From Onchocerca volvulus (taxonomy: Eukaryota > Nematoda > Chromadorea > Rhabditida > Onchocercidae), in the NCBI GenBank assembly GCA_000499405.2, contig HG738137.1, positions 18,312,581-18,376,580 of the forward strand: 64,000 nucleotides of DNA. The letters run 5' to 3'. The notes under the pieces were generated by a model that saw nothing but the letters and a program-made list of their open reading frames with translations, was not told the origin of the DNA and did not search any database. Position numbers and translations under genes: made by a program. Position 1 is the stretch's first letter. Every line of letters starts with the position of its first letter. Below are positions 1-13,542 of the stretch, piece after piece.

Positions 1-728
1 AAAGTCAGAAAATTTTTCTAGAGAACTAGAGGACGTAATGATAAATCATCAATGTTTGACATTATTTCCTATGATAACAAAAGGATTTTGTGAAAGCGTG
101 AAAAGTAATCATCACAACTTGCAGAATATTTTATCAGATCGGATGAAAATTAAGGTAACTGACAAAAAAGAAAACGCCACTGTATAAAAATACCAATATT
201 TATATCATCATGTATATTTGCACTTTCAGGAAGAAATATGGTGATGATTTTAATTAATAAGCGTGTTTATTTATTCAGTTCGCGAATTGTCAGTCTGTCT
301 CATTCATTTGCTTAATGCCAACTGTCTCTTAAAATTCAAACTTTATAAAATTTTCGAAAATTGATTGAATTCTACATACTCTCAAAATTTGTTCATTACT
401 AGCAATATTTATTATCATCTAATAATTGGAACAGCAATTCGAATTTGATTATTCTATCCCTGAATGAATAATTGGTATAACGATAATAATGCTGTTGCTA
501 CCCGTAACAGTGATGGATTGATTATCGTAGGAAAAGAATACGTCTTTAATACTCCTTTAAAAAATTTTTGTCAACATTTCGAGAATTCTATGTCAGAATC
601 CCATCGTTTTCATAATAATAATAATTTTAAATGATTTTTGCATCTCTAAATCAGAAATTTCTTATCAATTCAACTAGAAAAACACGCCATTTAAACATTT
701 ATGAATTTTTATTAATATGTATTATATT

Positions 729-900
729 ACTAGCTGGATCTAACCAAGCGAACCTTACCCGGCTCTAGCCAGTCCGAAAGTTTTCAAATGCGCGCCTATT
801 CGAATGCAACGTTGCATCAAAATTTGAATTCATTCGGTGAAGAATTTGAAACATTGTGTGGCAAGTAACAACGTATGTCTGCCATTTTTATTTATATAGG
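729..900 (-). mobile_element. Short Helitron/Helentron-like element
   Basis: Read on the minus strand, this unit of about 172 bp starts CTATATAAATAAAAATG and ends CCAGCTAGT. In between are the blocks TTCTTCACCGA and TTGCATTCGAATAGG(C/T)GCG, which recur at 29036-29160, 29340-29425 and 58684-58860. A TA-rich head followed by AAAAATG, and a CTAG-type end with no terminal inverted repeat, resemble short non-autonomous Helentron-type elements of invertebrates. The link to Helitrons is strengthened by a decayed Helitron coding region beside two of the other copies. It is the most complete copy in the window. Family assignment is inference. Confidence 0.55.
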
Positions 901-3900
901 TATGTGTTCGGATCTTAAAATTCCATTAGTACTGAAAAGAAAAAAAAAAGATGGAATAAGCATCACGATGATCTTTGACACCTAGCGCTCTTTCGTATTT
1001 TGATGGCAGTTCTAATTATTTCCACTAATTGCAACTTCTCCTTGTATAAAATTCTAATCTCGGATAAAATTACTTCAAGTATGACTCCATATTAGCGATT
1101 GTTCTGCAGTAGCTTTTTAAACAATCAGATAATATTACTTTCGCTAATTAATTATGTCTCTCTTTCTGATGTCTCTAAAACTATGCATTCTTTAATCAAA
1201 ATCGGACTCTCTTTTTATCCCATTTTAAAAAGAGTCATTGATGATTTAAATTGGAAGACACATGTGTGTTTTAATCGTTTCAAAATATTCAGCCATTTAA
1301 AAAATAACCAAATTCTTAATCTCTGAGCAGTATATCAAAACAAATTTCTTCTGATCAAGTTTGTCAAATATTTGCCAACAATATTATTTCTGGCTAAAAG
1401 AATGAAATTCAAAAAGAACAGGAAATTAGTGTATTTATATTAACTTAATAATGAGAATCTTTTCTGAGTAGACTATCATCATGTTGTTTTTGAGTATTGT
1501 TAATTTTTGTAAATTTTTTTGTTTTATTCTAGAAAGATGTTAAATTCAAGAATTCTTCATCATTTAAATACATCTTCAACAAATCTTTGTTTACCATTTA
1601 TCTTTGGAATAGGAGTGCATCCTGCTAAAAAGCAGAGCGTACTCTATTTCAAAAACAAACAGTAAACAAAAATATATTAGTTATTATATTTTTAAGAATT
1701 GAATAATTCGATATATAATTGTCGATGTAGTGGAAAACAATCATGAATATTAGTATTAGGAAATGGCGCATCAAAAAGGAAATAAAATGAGAGAATGCAT
1801 TTCAGTAATATAGCTAATATTTTAGATTTTCCTACAACATTTGAGTAGCTGATTGAATTTTTTGTTGAGAAATCTCAAATCAAAACTTATTTCTCATTTT
1901 CAGATTCACTTTCATTTCTAAAAGTAATGAGTAAATTCGAAACATATTTTCCTCGAGCAATAAGAACCATTGTAAATGCATATAAAGACAATTTATTAAA
2001 TAAGAATATGTGATTAGCAAAATTATAATATTTTATTAATTGGATTATTGTAAAAAACAATTCATTTGATGACAAAGGAAAATGCCATCTTTTCTTTCCT
2101 TGTCTACTTTCAAATTTTAATATCCATTCAATAAAGACCATATTATTAAAATGGAACTAACTTTGAATCGACGAATCACTGAATCTCCGAACAAAGCCGC
2201 AAGTTTGCACTATTGTCACAAGATGATTTGGATTTGCTATGTTGAGTTTTACAATGAATGTTCAGCTGTAATGCTCACTTAAAATAAGCAATAATTCAAT
2301 GAAATATAAGGGATATAAATGTTATTAAACTGCTATTACATATCGAAAAAAAAATATCAGAAATATAAATTCTATTAACAAAATTCAATTTTAAACAAGT
2401 GGAACTTGGATAAAGAAGTTGAAAAAGTTGTAGCAAATTAGATTGCCATCTATCTAATAATAAATTGATAATCATAGGCTTTTATCACTAAGACAGGTGC
2501 AGTGGTAAATGAATTAAAGTCCTCCAGTGCAATTAATTTATTAGAAAGAAAAAATGAACAGCGAAATATGGTTAGGGCAAAAGCAACGATTGGTTTGATG
2601 ATAAGCGGGTTTTGTTTATTTTTTGACAATCGGCACATTTGATGAGCAATCATAACGGTCCTTCTTCAATATTTGTATAACAGATCCCATCTTTATAATT
2701 AGCAATAATTTATATCTGCCACTGCCGCAAAATATTATGAATTATTTGGCCTTAAGTCTAGAGACAATCAGGCCTATAGAATTGGCTATTTTATTTTTCT
2801 AAATGATAACATTTCATTTATTCGAGTAATGAAAAAGAAACAAACATTATAAGAAGTAAATTTCATACATGATTTAAACTTCTTTCATCTTATTTTCTCT
2901 TCTCTATTTCTCACTGATTTTATCATTAAGTTGACGAAATTTGTTCAATGAATTCTTCTCTTCTCCAAATCAGTAATTAAGAAGATCTTAAAAAATTGTT
3001 CAATTTATATGAAGCTTACTATCTCTATAGATTATATCTTCAGCTGTTCTTGAATGATTTTGATTATCGAGAAATTCCAATCATTGCTGTCTCGCAATTG
3101 ATGTTTCTGAACTTGTTATGATCATTGAATTTTAATGAATTCCCTTTTTCTGTAACAAACGTTTGGTATCTCGGAAAGCATTCAATTGCTCAAAGCATTT
3201 CAGTTTTAATCCGCAAAAAATTTGTGTTCCATTGCGAACAGAAGTTCGTCAATGTCGATTAACTGCATAAGTTTTTGCTCTGCGAAGGATTCATATTCCA
3301 GATGACGTACTTTTCGAACTTGTGCATTCTAAATTCCTTCCTTCCATCTCCCACCTATCCTTCCTTTTCCGCTACTTTCAGCCATCGAACGATTCCAAGG
3401 CTTATACTGCCTTCCTTGTCACATCGTACAAATTATAGGCTTTATTGATCGGCCAAATGACATCGCTTTGGCTGTCCATTTCAATTGTATGTATGTGAGT
3501 ATATATGTGGCCAAAGCTTTATCAATCCAGACTTAAATCACTAGTCTGAAGCCTGAAGGTTTGACTCTTTGCTCTCATTCCTCCAAAATTTTCATAATAA
3601 TCATCCATTCCTTCCTTCCTTCTTCAGGAAACACTGTCACCACTATTTCACTACTATTTCCACTCTTTGAATACTGTCTAGCGTTCGTCATTTCGTCTCT
3701 CGGCCAATTTTCCCATTAGCCAAGAATGGAAGAATTATATGAAATTTCATTTCTATTTCATCCTTCCTCCCTTCTCACTCCACAGTTAGACGACAGATGA
3801 CAGATTTTTCAATTTATTTCGATTCACTCAACTTTACATTATCTCTTTGTCAAAGCCATCACCCTTCCGTTCCTTCATATACTCTTTCATTAGCTAACTA

Positions 3901-5583
3901 AATTTATTGTCATTTTGATGAATTAATTTCTCTTTGCATTAATTGACATTGCTGATGGAAGCTACAGATGAAATTAAATTAGCAAGTCGAAGATGAATTA
4001 TACAGACAATTTTTTCGATTATTTATGATCTTTAGGCTTGTCTCGATATATTATCTCTTTTAGGATTATTTGGCCAAGAAATGGTCTTAAATTTTTTAGT
4101 CCATTTATGGTGTGAATGAGAGTTGATGGAGGATATTATGCAAAATTTATTTGTTATCTCAAAAATCGTTGAATAGCACAGCATTCAGTTAGCAAATGTT
4201 ATCTTCATTAATGAATTTTCATTATGAATTCTTTTATGCCAGAAAGATTATTCAGATATGCATTATATTCATAGCTAAGTTCAGAATTGTGCAAATTCAT
4301 TACTTTTTCAACTTTTTATAATAATACTATCCAGATATCTGTCATTAAGATGCCGAAAAGAAAAAAGAAGAAAAAAAACTTTATTATTCAAGTTCCAAAA
4401 TTCAAAAATAAATTATGAGTTATTCTACTAGATATCCATAAATATTGCACAGTGTTTATTATTTCGTATTTCAAATAATTTGCATAATTCAATAATATTT
4501 ATTGTAAATTTTTGAAATAGCAAAAAAAAAATTTTGTTAATTTTAATTGGACGATCAAATAGCATAAGTGTAGGGAAAACTTCAAATCTAAAATATTAGT
4601 ATAAATGAAAGAAATTCTTTAAATCTATCCGAATATCATACGATTTGGCGATATATTTATGTTTACATCTTTCTGAATTTATTTAATGAGGAAAATGTTG
4701 TGAAATGCATGGCTTTTGACATTGTTTGCTTGAACTATGAAAAGATTGCAATCAAGCCTAGCTGGGACAACAAGACTTTCGGAGGTCCAGGACTTTTAGA
4801 AGCCAAATGAAAATGACGAGCGATGGCTAACCTTGTTGAGCGGATAATAATGAGGATGGAGTGCTGAAATTATCTCCTTTGTCAATTGGTGCATCTCCAA
4901 ATTTCATTTAAAACTACTGATCAAATGCTATGCTAATTGACTTAGTATACTGTAGCCATTTCACACCATTATTCTCATTCAAATTTCAATGAATTTCGAT
5001 ATTCTATGCTTGCAGTACCTAAATTTAAATATCGATTTAACTACTGCCATTCCTGAAATTGGCTAATATCAGAATGCTTGATTTATGAGTAAGAGGCGAC
5101 ATCTGTACAAATATTTGATTACTCTGTAATTGCGCAAAATCATTTGTCTGGATATGTACGATATCACACGCTTACATGAATCGATCATGGAAATATGCTT
5201 TTACTATGTAGAGGAAATCCTCTTTTTCCGATAAATCTCGACCTTTGGTCTGACCTTTTCCCTATATCATCTCCCATCTTCTTATAGCTCTGAAATAATG
5301 CCTCAAGTTGTAGATTTTTTTTTTTTTTTGCTAAAATTTTGAAATAATTCAAAAAGAAGCAAATAGTATTCTATTGATAGAATGTGAAGTGTAATTGAAC
5401 TTACAGTCCTAGGCTAGTAGATCAGCGACTAAGTTAGTAAATTGAAATGCTTCAAGTTGTAAAACATCTTAATTTGTCTACTATACAGAAAGTACATATA
5501 ACGCTTAGGCTTAGTGCAAGTGTTCTGTCGTAATTTTCCAAACTATCAAGTTCACTACTATTATCATTTTCATGGTGCCATAA

Positions 5584-5703
5584 GATTAATTCATCATCTT
5601 CCTGGTGATATCAACTTAATTTATCATCTTTATGGTGATATTAGCTTAATTCATCATCTTCTTGGTGATATAAGCTTAATATATCATCTTCCTAGTGTAT
5701 CAT
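5584..5703 (+). repeat. 33-bp minisatellite, about 3.6 copies
   Basis: Four imperfect units with a 33-bp period, each containing CATCATCTT(C/T) followed by (T/A)GGTGATAT and an A+T-rich joint. Because 33 is divisible by three, one plus-strand frame reads as an 11-residue repeat (LIHHLPGDI-like). I see no splice sites or conserved flanks to suggest that this is translated. Confidence 0.7.
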
Positions 5704-8700
5704 TTTAATGATACATAAATGATCAAATAAGCTTGCTTTATTATTTATTACTTTATTTCTATTATACTAAAATCTCTCGAAATTAATTAACAGGTTATTT
5801 ATTATTTTATTTTTGTTGTACTAAAATTTTTTAAAACTAACAAGTCGAAATTTGAATACATGAAAAAATGCATCAATATTGCTAAATGGTTGAATAATTG
5901 CTTAAATTTAGTGTATTTATGCATTAATTAATCTGTAATAAGAATGTGATTGCCTCGCATTTGTTGAAATAAATACTTTACGTATTTAGCTGATGTCAAA
6001 TGCTTGAAATTTATTCTTTGATCTGTTTAAAAATATCAGTTGCATAATTTCTCACATATTCAAAAAATAGCACACAGTTCCACTTTCATTATGCTGAATA
6101 TAAGTCGTCTAGAATGCACTTGAATGCCTCATTTCGAATTCTCGAGTTCTCGAGAATTGTTGCACTTTAACATTATTGTTATTTCCATATTATAATGAAA
6201 TGAGCTAAGAGTTTTTATGAATTTTTAAGTGAAATTCCGGGAATTTGATGGTAAAAATTAATTGATATTGCACATGCCAATAATATTGCATGTAATTTTA
6301 GCTGACTAAAGTAGAATTCAATTTTAAATATGCTTTGAATTTAATTAGTTGCTTCTGTTAAAATGTACTTCAGTAGTAATGGTAATCCAGTAGCTGTGAC
6401 AGTTATTAAATATTGATTTAAAACCTTTATTAGTCAAATTTCTGTATCCATTTTTTACTTTTCATGCCAACATTTTTCAAATTTTTTACAGCAATTGAAA
6501 TTTTTCTGAGTAAAGAAATATTTTTCTTTTAATTCTATCCTTTCCCTATCGCTTCAATTTTTTTGACACTTTTTTGTGCGGGTTACTCATAGAAAAAATA
6601 TTCTACGAATCTTTCAAAATATCCATGTTTTCGTATAAGTTTTTATAAAATTTTATAAACTGGCCATGTTGATCGATATTTTCTTGGAAGTAAACTAATT
6701 GTATCAACTCGGGACTATTCTTTACTCCCTAAATTTAATTGAAATGAAATAAAATGGTTCTCAATCATACACTGATAAGTACCAATTTCTGAATAACAAC
6801 TTTTTCTTATCCATTGATTGTCAGGAATTCAAATAGTAAGAAATAATAAGTTTTCAACTTTTCCAAACAAAAGTTTGTCAAAATTTTCTTTCGAATAAAA
6901 TACATTTTGATTTCCATTCATCCATTGAAAAAAAAAAAATACATTTCTCATTAGTCATTTTCAGAAGTTTTGATCATTTCTTGAAATGATAGTTTATTAT
7001 TTTTTTGAAAAATTAATTTATTTTGGCATTTTTTTTCCAATATATATTCATCACAAGAAGTTTCCCCCATATTGATTAAGAATTAGCTTCCCATTCTTTT
7101 AACTAAATTCAGTTTTCCTCTAACTTAGATTTTCGAAAAATTCGTTAAAAGAATTTCTGCAAAAATTTAATTTTTCTTCGTATATTCTTGCATCATAGCA
7201 AAACTAAATTCTCGAAGCAATCATCAGAAATAAATTCTTGAACTAACCATCGTAACTTCTTTTTCAGAAGATCAGCGATGAATCTAAACAGACAACTGAA
7301 AATAACGAAATGACTATTATAAAATCTTCAATTATTTATCTTTTATTCTTATTTTTTCATAATATTTATTCCTACTCCATGAAAAATCATTTTGTTTTGT
7401 TTAAAAAAAAAAAAAAGAATTCTTTGATAAATTCTTGAAGAAAGATAATACGATTTGTTTGATGAATGTGACATGTGATCTTGAAATACGATCAGTATGA
7501 GCATGCTGTTAAAACTGATGCAACCTATGCTGTAATTTCTGACATTTGATCAATTTTATGATTAATTACTTTCAGAGAAAACATTTTTGCTATTTTATAT
7601 ATGTCTGAATTAATTCAGTTTTCAATAAAAAATTTTGGATTAATTTTTAATTTTTTCCCCTCACAAATAGACTATTTTGATTCAGAAAATGGGAAACTAG
7701 TAACAATAGAAATTCTTTGAAGGCACGAGAAGTAATTTCATTCGACAAGCTTTAGTGGGATTTAAAAATTTTTATGAAATCAATCGATAAGAATTTGTTT
7801 TTGCTTCTCCAAGCCTGGCTAAAAATGTAAATATTTGTTATGTCAGTCTTATAGATATTAGCATGAATGATGGAAGATTACACCGATTGCTGATGATTTA
7901 TGATAGACAAGGAAGCGGTTTACTTTGTTCTTAACTTCAAATAAATATCGATTTAAATAACTTTTGGTTTTTGTCTTACATTTCTTATCAATTAATCAAC
8001 ATCAAAAAAATGTTAAGATAATACTATCAAGTTGCAAAAAGTTTTATTTTGTTAATTTTATAAGTTATAGTCATATTTAGTTATATTTTGTTACTGATAA
8101 TCAAATTCAAAAAGTCACATTTTGTCCTCTTTTTCCATCACATCCTTATTATGTCATTTTCAACCAAAAATGAATTAAATATTACAAATTTAGCTATAAA
8201 TTTCATCGAATTCCATTTTCTTTTCTCTAAATTCAAGTCTAATAAGTAAATTCGAATTCTTCAATATTCGTTGCCGTATTTAAACTAAAAAAAATGCTCT
8301 AAGCATTAGTTTTTTAGCCATAAAAAGAATGCATTAGCCATGAAGAAACGTATAAACAATCATCAATGGCTTTTGACGATCGAATCTTTAAGTAATTAGA
8401 GAGTTTTTAAGTTTTCAAGTTTTTTTTTTCTTTTTTTTTTGGAAAATTGAAGCCTTTTAGCCTATGTTCCATCATTATTTTTGAAATTCCCCTATTTCAT
8501 CAACTTAAAATATTTATTTGTTTTCCTTCACATTTTCTTCTGCTTTCTTTCATCCTTTTATGCTTTTTACATTTACTTTTATTGATTAAAATTTTTGCGA
8601 ATTCTTTATTTTAGAAAAATTAAACTTTAGAAAACTTATTTCAAAAAGATTTTTTGATTCTAACTTTTATCTTCAAGAATTTATTACTTAGAAATTGCTT

Positions 8701-11700
8701 TTTCTATAAATTATGCGCCGCCATTAAAAAAAAGAAAACCCTTTTTTTCTGAAGCAAGAAAAGTTTTATTGATAGCCTTACACCCCTCAATTCATTAATC
8801 GTTTTTGAAATAAATAAATTGTCTTAATTTAAACATTTCTAACTGCCAGATGTTTAGTTATTCGAGAAAATCAGACTGATAAATAAGTCGGGTCTTGCGA
8901 ATTTGCTTAAATTTCAAAAATCACATGACAAATATTCATCTAAAAGATCACTTTACATAAATACAATGTCAGTAAACTTGAATCTTTAATTTTAAAAAAA
9001 AAATTACTTAAATTTGCTTGAAAATGTTGTAAACATTATTAATTATGTTATCCGAATTTTTTTTTTTATGTTGAAAATCCACTTCTTCTTTGTAACTTTA
9101 TTCTAGTCATGCATACTTTTTTCTAAATTCGAGCAATTATTTAATAAAAGTTTTGAAATATTCAAAATTCAGAATAATAATTTATTTCAAAATAAGGTCA
9201 CTGAAAAAAAAAAGTAATCAGATCAGAACTATTTCATAGAGAACAGAACTGATAAAAATGATCATTTCAATTTTAAAAAAATTTTTTAAAAAATTGAAAA
9301 ATTTGAAAAATCTCATCAAAATCATTATTTGACGAAGAAGGAGAAGGGAAAGAATCGCTCTTAACTGACATTAAACTAATTATACCTGTACAAGGTCACC
9401 ATCGGTGACAAATCGTTCATCTACAAATTGTTGACAACAACATTTCTTTCATTTATCTCTTTCCAACCTCATTTTTTAGTCATTTCTATCGCTTATTTAT
9501 GCAGTAATTTCCAGTTTTTCATTTCATCGATATCCTGTTTTATCAGTAGATTAATGCTAAATATTTCCCGTTCTCTCATAGTTTATGAGTTTTTCTGATT
9601 TTTGGATTGGCAATTATCTCAATCAAAATTATGAGTTTTTCGATCTTCGAAGCGGATTTATCCTAAGCAAATGTTTAGCTAACTTATGAGATTTATTGAT
9701 CAGAATAGCAATTAACGCTAATAGCATTGCATTATGTAAATTCAATAATAATCTTCAGCAATGTAAACAAATTTATTTTGCAAAAATTATTAAATTCAAA
9801 TTTAATTAATTTTGTTTAAGAAGTATTAATGAAACGCCCATGGATGAAATATTAATTCAATTTAGCTTTATGCCGTAAAATTCTTTTCAAAATTCAAGAA
9901 GCTACTTGCAAATAGTAATTATAAATTAAAATTAAATGCTGTGCGGGAATGATTTTTTTCTCAATTAAATGTGGCATATGGCAGAACTACCTGTCAGTTC
10001 AATATGAAAAACCTGTGTTTTCTCTGAAATCATCTGTTTAATTGATCTATGATTGAACATCAATCACAGCTTCCAGTTTTTTTTTTTTTTGCTTTAATAA
10101 ATAGGATGGATTGATGCTGAAATCACCATTATCATTTCTGATCGTTATTGTTATCATGTATTCATATGCTGAAGAAAACATTCTCCAATTTCTCAACAGA
10201 ATTTCAAAAATTTTTTATCAATATTCGCTTGATCACAATTTATTTTTCGTTAAATGATAACTAAAAAATGGAGTTTTTATCATTATTGAAAATTTTTTTG
10301 GTGAATTTGTAAAATCTTGCAAAAATATTTGAATTGAAATGATATGTTATCGTCGTTATCTTCATTTGATAAAAATTTTGAAATCCCTAGCTGTTTACTT
10401 TTTTTCTTGATTTCAAAATTAGTTTCAAAATTTAAAATAATTCATGAAGAGATGAAAGACAAGTGAGAGAAATAGGGATAAGCTAAAAAGGAAAAGGGAA
10501 CGATGAAAAAAAGGAAAAGAATGAAGAGGATCATTAGTGATACTTCAAATTTCTTGTCATGGCTATTCAGGTTAAAGTTTTCGATTCGTTCTTTTCAGAT
10601 TTCATGCCTAACAAAAAAAAAAGCATGTGCATGATTATTTATCTCTCTTTCCTTATCATTTCTTCCTGCAAATTTCATTATCAGTCGCGCGATTTTGTTA
10701 ATTTCTGCGAATTATCTTTGGAATTTCGTCGATTACAATATTATCTGATATGATGTCAACATTTGTCATTTCGCTCGCTCTTTGACATTCTCAAAAGTTG
10801 TAATGTATACATTTTGCAGGAATGAAAAGGATTGAAATCAATGTTACAGCAATAAAATGAGTTTACGACGAGTTGCACCTTGTCAAATACGGTACATTTT
10901 CCCTCTTTAACTTCTTATTTCTTAATATCGCGAAGATGTAAATATCTCTTCTAATAACATGGAATGTTTTCTGATTGTATTTCCTGAATGATTCTTCCGC
11001 GTAATGCATCATCAAAAAGACTTAATTTAATTTAAAATTAAAAGATTTTAAGTTCTCGTGTACTATCAATTACCAAGTGTGAAAATTCCATCTGCAAGCG
11101 ATGAATTTTTTATTGTGAATTATGTTTGTAAAAGAATTTTCAAATAAACCAACTAAGATTTAATTTGAGAATGATTGACGATATTTTAGCAAAGAGTAGA
11201 ATGTTCTTTTTTAAATTTTAATAAAATTATGAAGAAATGATTTCGAAGCAAAATTTTAATTTTTAATTTCTTTCTTTTTTTTTTACGGTTGTTGTAATGT
11301 CATAAAGTCCTAGCCGGATGATAACTAATATCCGGAAGAAAATGGCATTTATAAAATGATGACGACGGTGTCAATTGTTTATTGCTGTAAAGTAGTCCCT
11401 CGAGACTGGTCGAGAAGCAGCTTCCTTTATGAAAAGCAAGTTCAAGAAAGTGAAATTAAGCTGAAGGAAAGATAACATTTTGAAAAGAGAATAAGAGGCT
11501 AGGAGAGTTGTAGAGTGTTGTGATAATTTGAAAGCATTTCGTAAATTGAAGAGGTACTTTCGTCTCAATTTCTTTCGGCTGGTTCCATCACTAACAACTC
11601 GGATTGTACGGTGTTGATGATATTCGAGAACTAAAGCAATCTGTTGCTGCTACAGCAGCTGTTGTTCATCTTTTCAAATTTTCTACATCTTGAATATTTC

Positions 11701-13299
11701 CAAATTTTATCAGCAAGATTGATTAGAGAAGAGAATCGCTTCCTCTTATCATTTTAATTGTTTTTTTTTTTTTTTTTTTTATTCGAAGTTTAATTATCAT
11801 TCAAAGCTATCCTAGTTGTTTTCACGCTTAAGAGATTTTATTCCATTCCACTCTTTCATTCTGCTAATATCAAAGATCATATTTTTATTTATTATTTCAT
11901 TTTCACTGATTCTTCTCATTTATTATTGATGTTTCTTGAATAATTACATTTTGTAAAAGATTTTGAGAACTTAATTGCCTTCAAGCAAGCCAAAATTGAA
12001 GTTCAAATTGATGTCCCAATCTTTTCCATTATATATCGTATCATTAAAGAACTTTTGTTTAGATCTTTTTTTTTTTTGAGTCGTTAATTTTTTGATTTTG
12101 GAACTCTTGAAAATTGTAAATTTCATCCACTTAAATTTGCTGTGTTCTTGTTCTATAGAAAAAAGTGAAAATTCAAGCAAAAAAACTGTGCATATTAAAA
12201 AGAAAAAAAAATTGAGGAAAAAGTCGGGGAAGGTTAAAATTTAGCTGTATAGCAATTATCAGAAAAAATATTTCATGCTCATAAGAAATGAGAATAAATG
12301 AGATATTGATCGTATAAAATTCTGATATAGAAACAAATGCTTGCTTTCACAAAATACTAGCTAATAAAAGCGTCTTTTTGAATTTTAAAGATTTTTCAAA
12401 AAAAAAATTATTTGAAAATAGCTTTGGTTTGTACCAAATTTCAATAGCATTTAAAGCAGTCCATTTGGGATTAAATATCCTCATTTGATACTATAAAAAC
12501 ATTCTGGAACGGACAGATTTGTCGAAAATATTGCTTTTTTTTTCATATTTTTTTACTTTTTTTTTTTGGAAAAAATATATTCAAATAATTTTGTTTATTC
12601 ATGAGAATGTCGTTTTTTCACATTCTGTTGTTTGCATGCCAAATTGAATTCTTTAAAGTACAGCTAAGCGACGAAGTTAGATTATGTATATATGTATTTT
12701 CTTTTTTGGAAATTATCATGCATATAATTTTCCGCTACTTCGAACTTTCTCGAAATCCCCAAAAGTGCAAATATGAATATTGCATTAGGTCGCATTTTTT
12801 TTTTCAAAGAAATCAGATTTTTTCAAAAACTTTATTTCTCTAGAGCAGTTTCTGTTCTTCCAGAAAAATGAATGCCGAAAAGGGAATTTAAAATGAAAGA
12901 AGAAAGAAAGTAATAAATTATAAGCTTTGAATATTTTAATTTTTAATGCTAGTGATTTGGAATATTTTTTTTTGAATTTTTTGCATTTTTTGTGTTAGAA
13001 TCTTCTTTTATATGTACTTCCGGCACTCACTTTTCTGCATCATTCTTCTTTTTTTTTCTTTTTTTTTTAACACCAGATGTGAATAAGCTTATATCTTTCA
13101 CAGAATATGCTTTAAATCTCAATGATGTGAAATTCTTAATTTTTCCTCGAAATATCAATAAAATTTATAAAATACTGAAGAGAAATTTAGGGAAATAAAT
13201 ATAATAAATTGCTAAAATTACAATTATTTTTACTGAGAAATAACTCGTCGAAGAATATTTACTTTCATCCATGATAAACCGCCAGACAAGATTTATCTT

Positions 13300-13313
13300 T
13301 GACCTCGTGACCT
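13300..13313 (-). promoter_or_regulatory. DR2 nuclear-receptor element
   Basis: The plus strand reads TGACCTCGTGACCT, so the minus strand carries two perfect AGGTCA half-sites in direct orientation spaced by two bases, the first preceded by A (AAGGTCA). DR2 elements are bound by RXR heterodimers and by Rev-erb/ROR-type receptors. It lies about 230 bp upstream of the FERM gene start codon, a usual promoter distance. Binding is inferred from sequence alone. Confidence 0.45.
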
Positions 13314-13542
13314 TAGCCAAATGTTACTGAACAATAGTACTCCTTCTTTATCCTTAACTCATTTTATCTCCATGTTGCATCTTGCTATAAATTGAATTTT
13401 GCTCAATTTCGAAATCTCTTCATGATTGTGAATTATAGTACATTTCAGGTCTTAATTGAAAAAATCAATCGATTTAACAATGACTAGTTCAATAAATTTA
13501 AATTTAAATTCAATTTGAACGATTGAGAATTACAGATCAGAT

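Larger units (their letters stand above)
1..13299. other. Long region with no gene recognised
   Basis: Apart from the Helitron-like element at 729-900 and the minisatellite at 5584-5703, I see no exon chain, tRNA or rRNA here. The sequence is A+T-rich with many poly-T and poly-A runs, and the open frames present are short, lack splice partners and have biased composition. Less A+T-rich patches occur at about 3290-3560, 4740-4870, 9325-9440 and 11290-11660. The last holds a short inverted repeat (CCGGAT/ATATCCGG near 11314-11336) and a 39-codon plus-strand frame, and could be promoter or 5' untranslated exon of the FERM gene downstream. This is unproven. Confidence 0.5.

Noticed and set aside
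9390..9415. AAGGTCACCATCGGTGAC as a possible nuclear-receptor inverted repeat
   Set aside because: The second half is GGTGAC, not TGACCT, so it is a simple palindrome and not a standard receptor element.
11371..11568. 65-codon minus-strand frame and an overlapping 39-codon plus frame in a less A+T-rich patch
   Set aside because: Neither has splice partners or a recognised family; promoter or 5' untranslated sequence of the FERM gene fits better.
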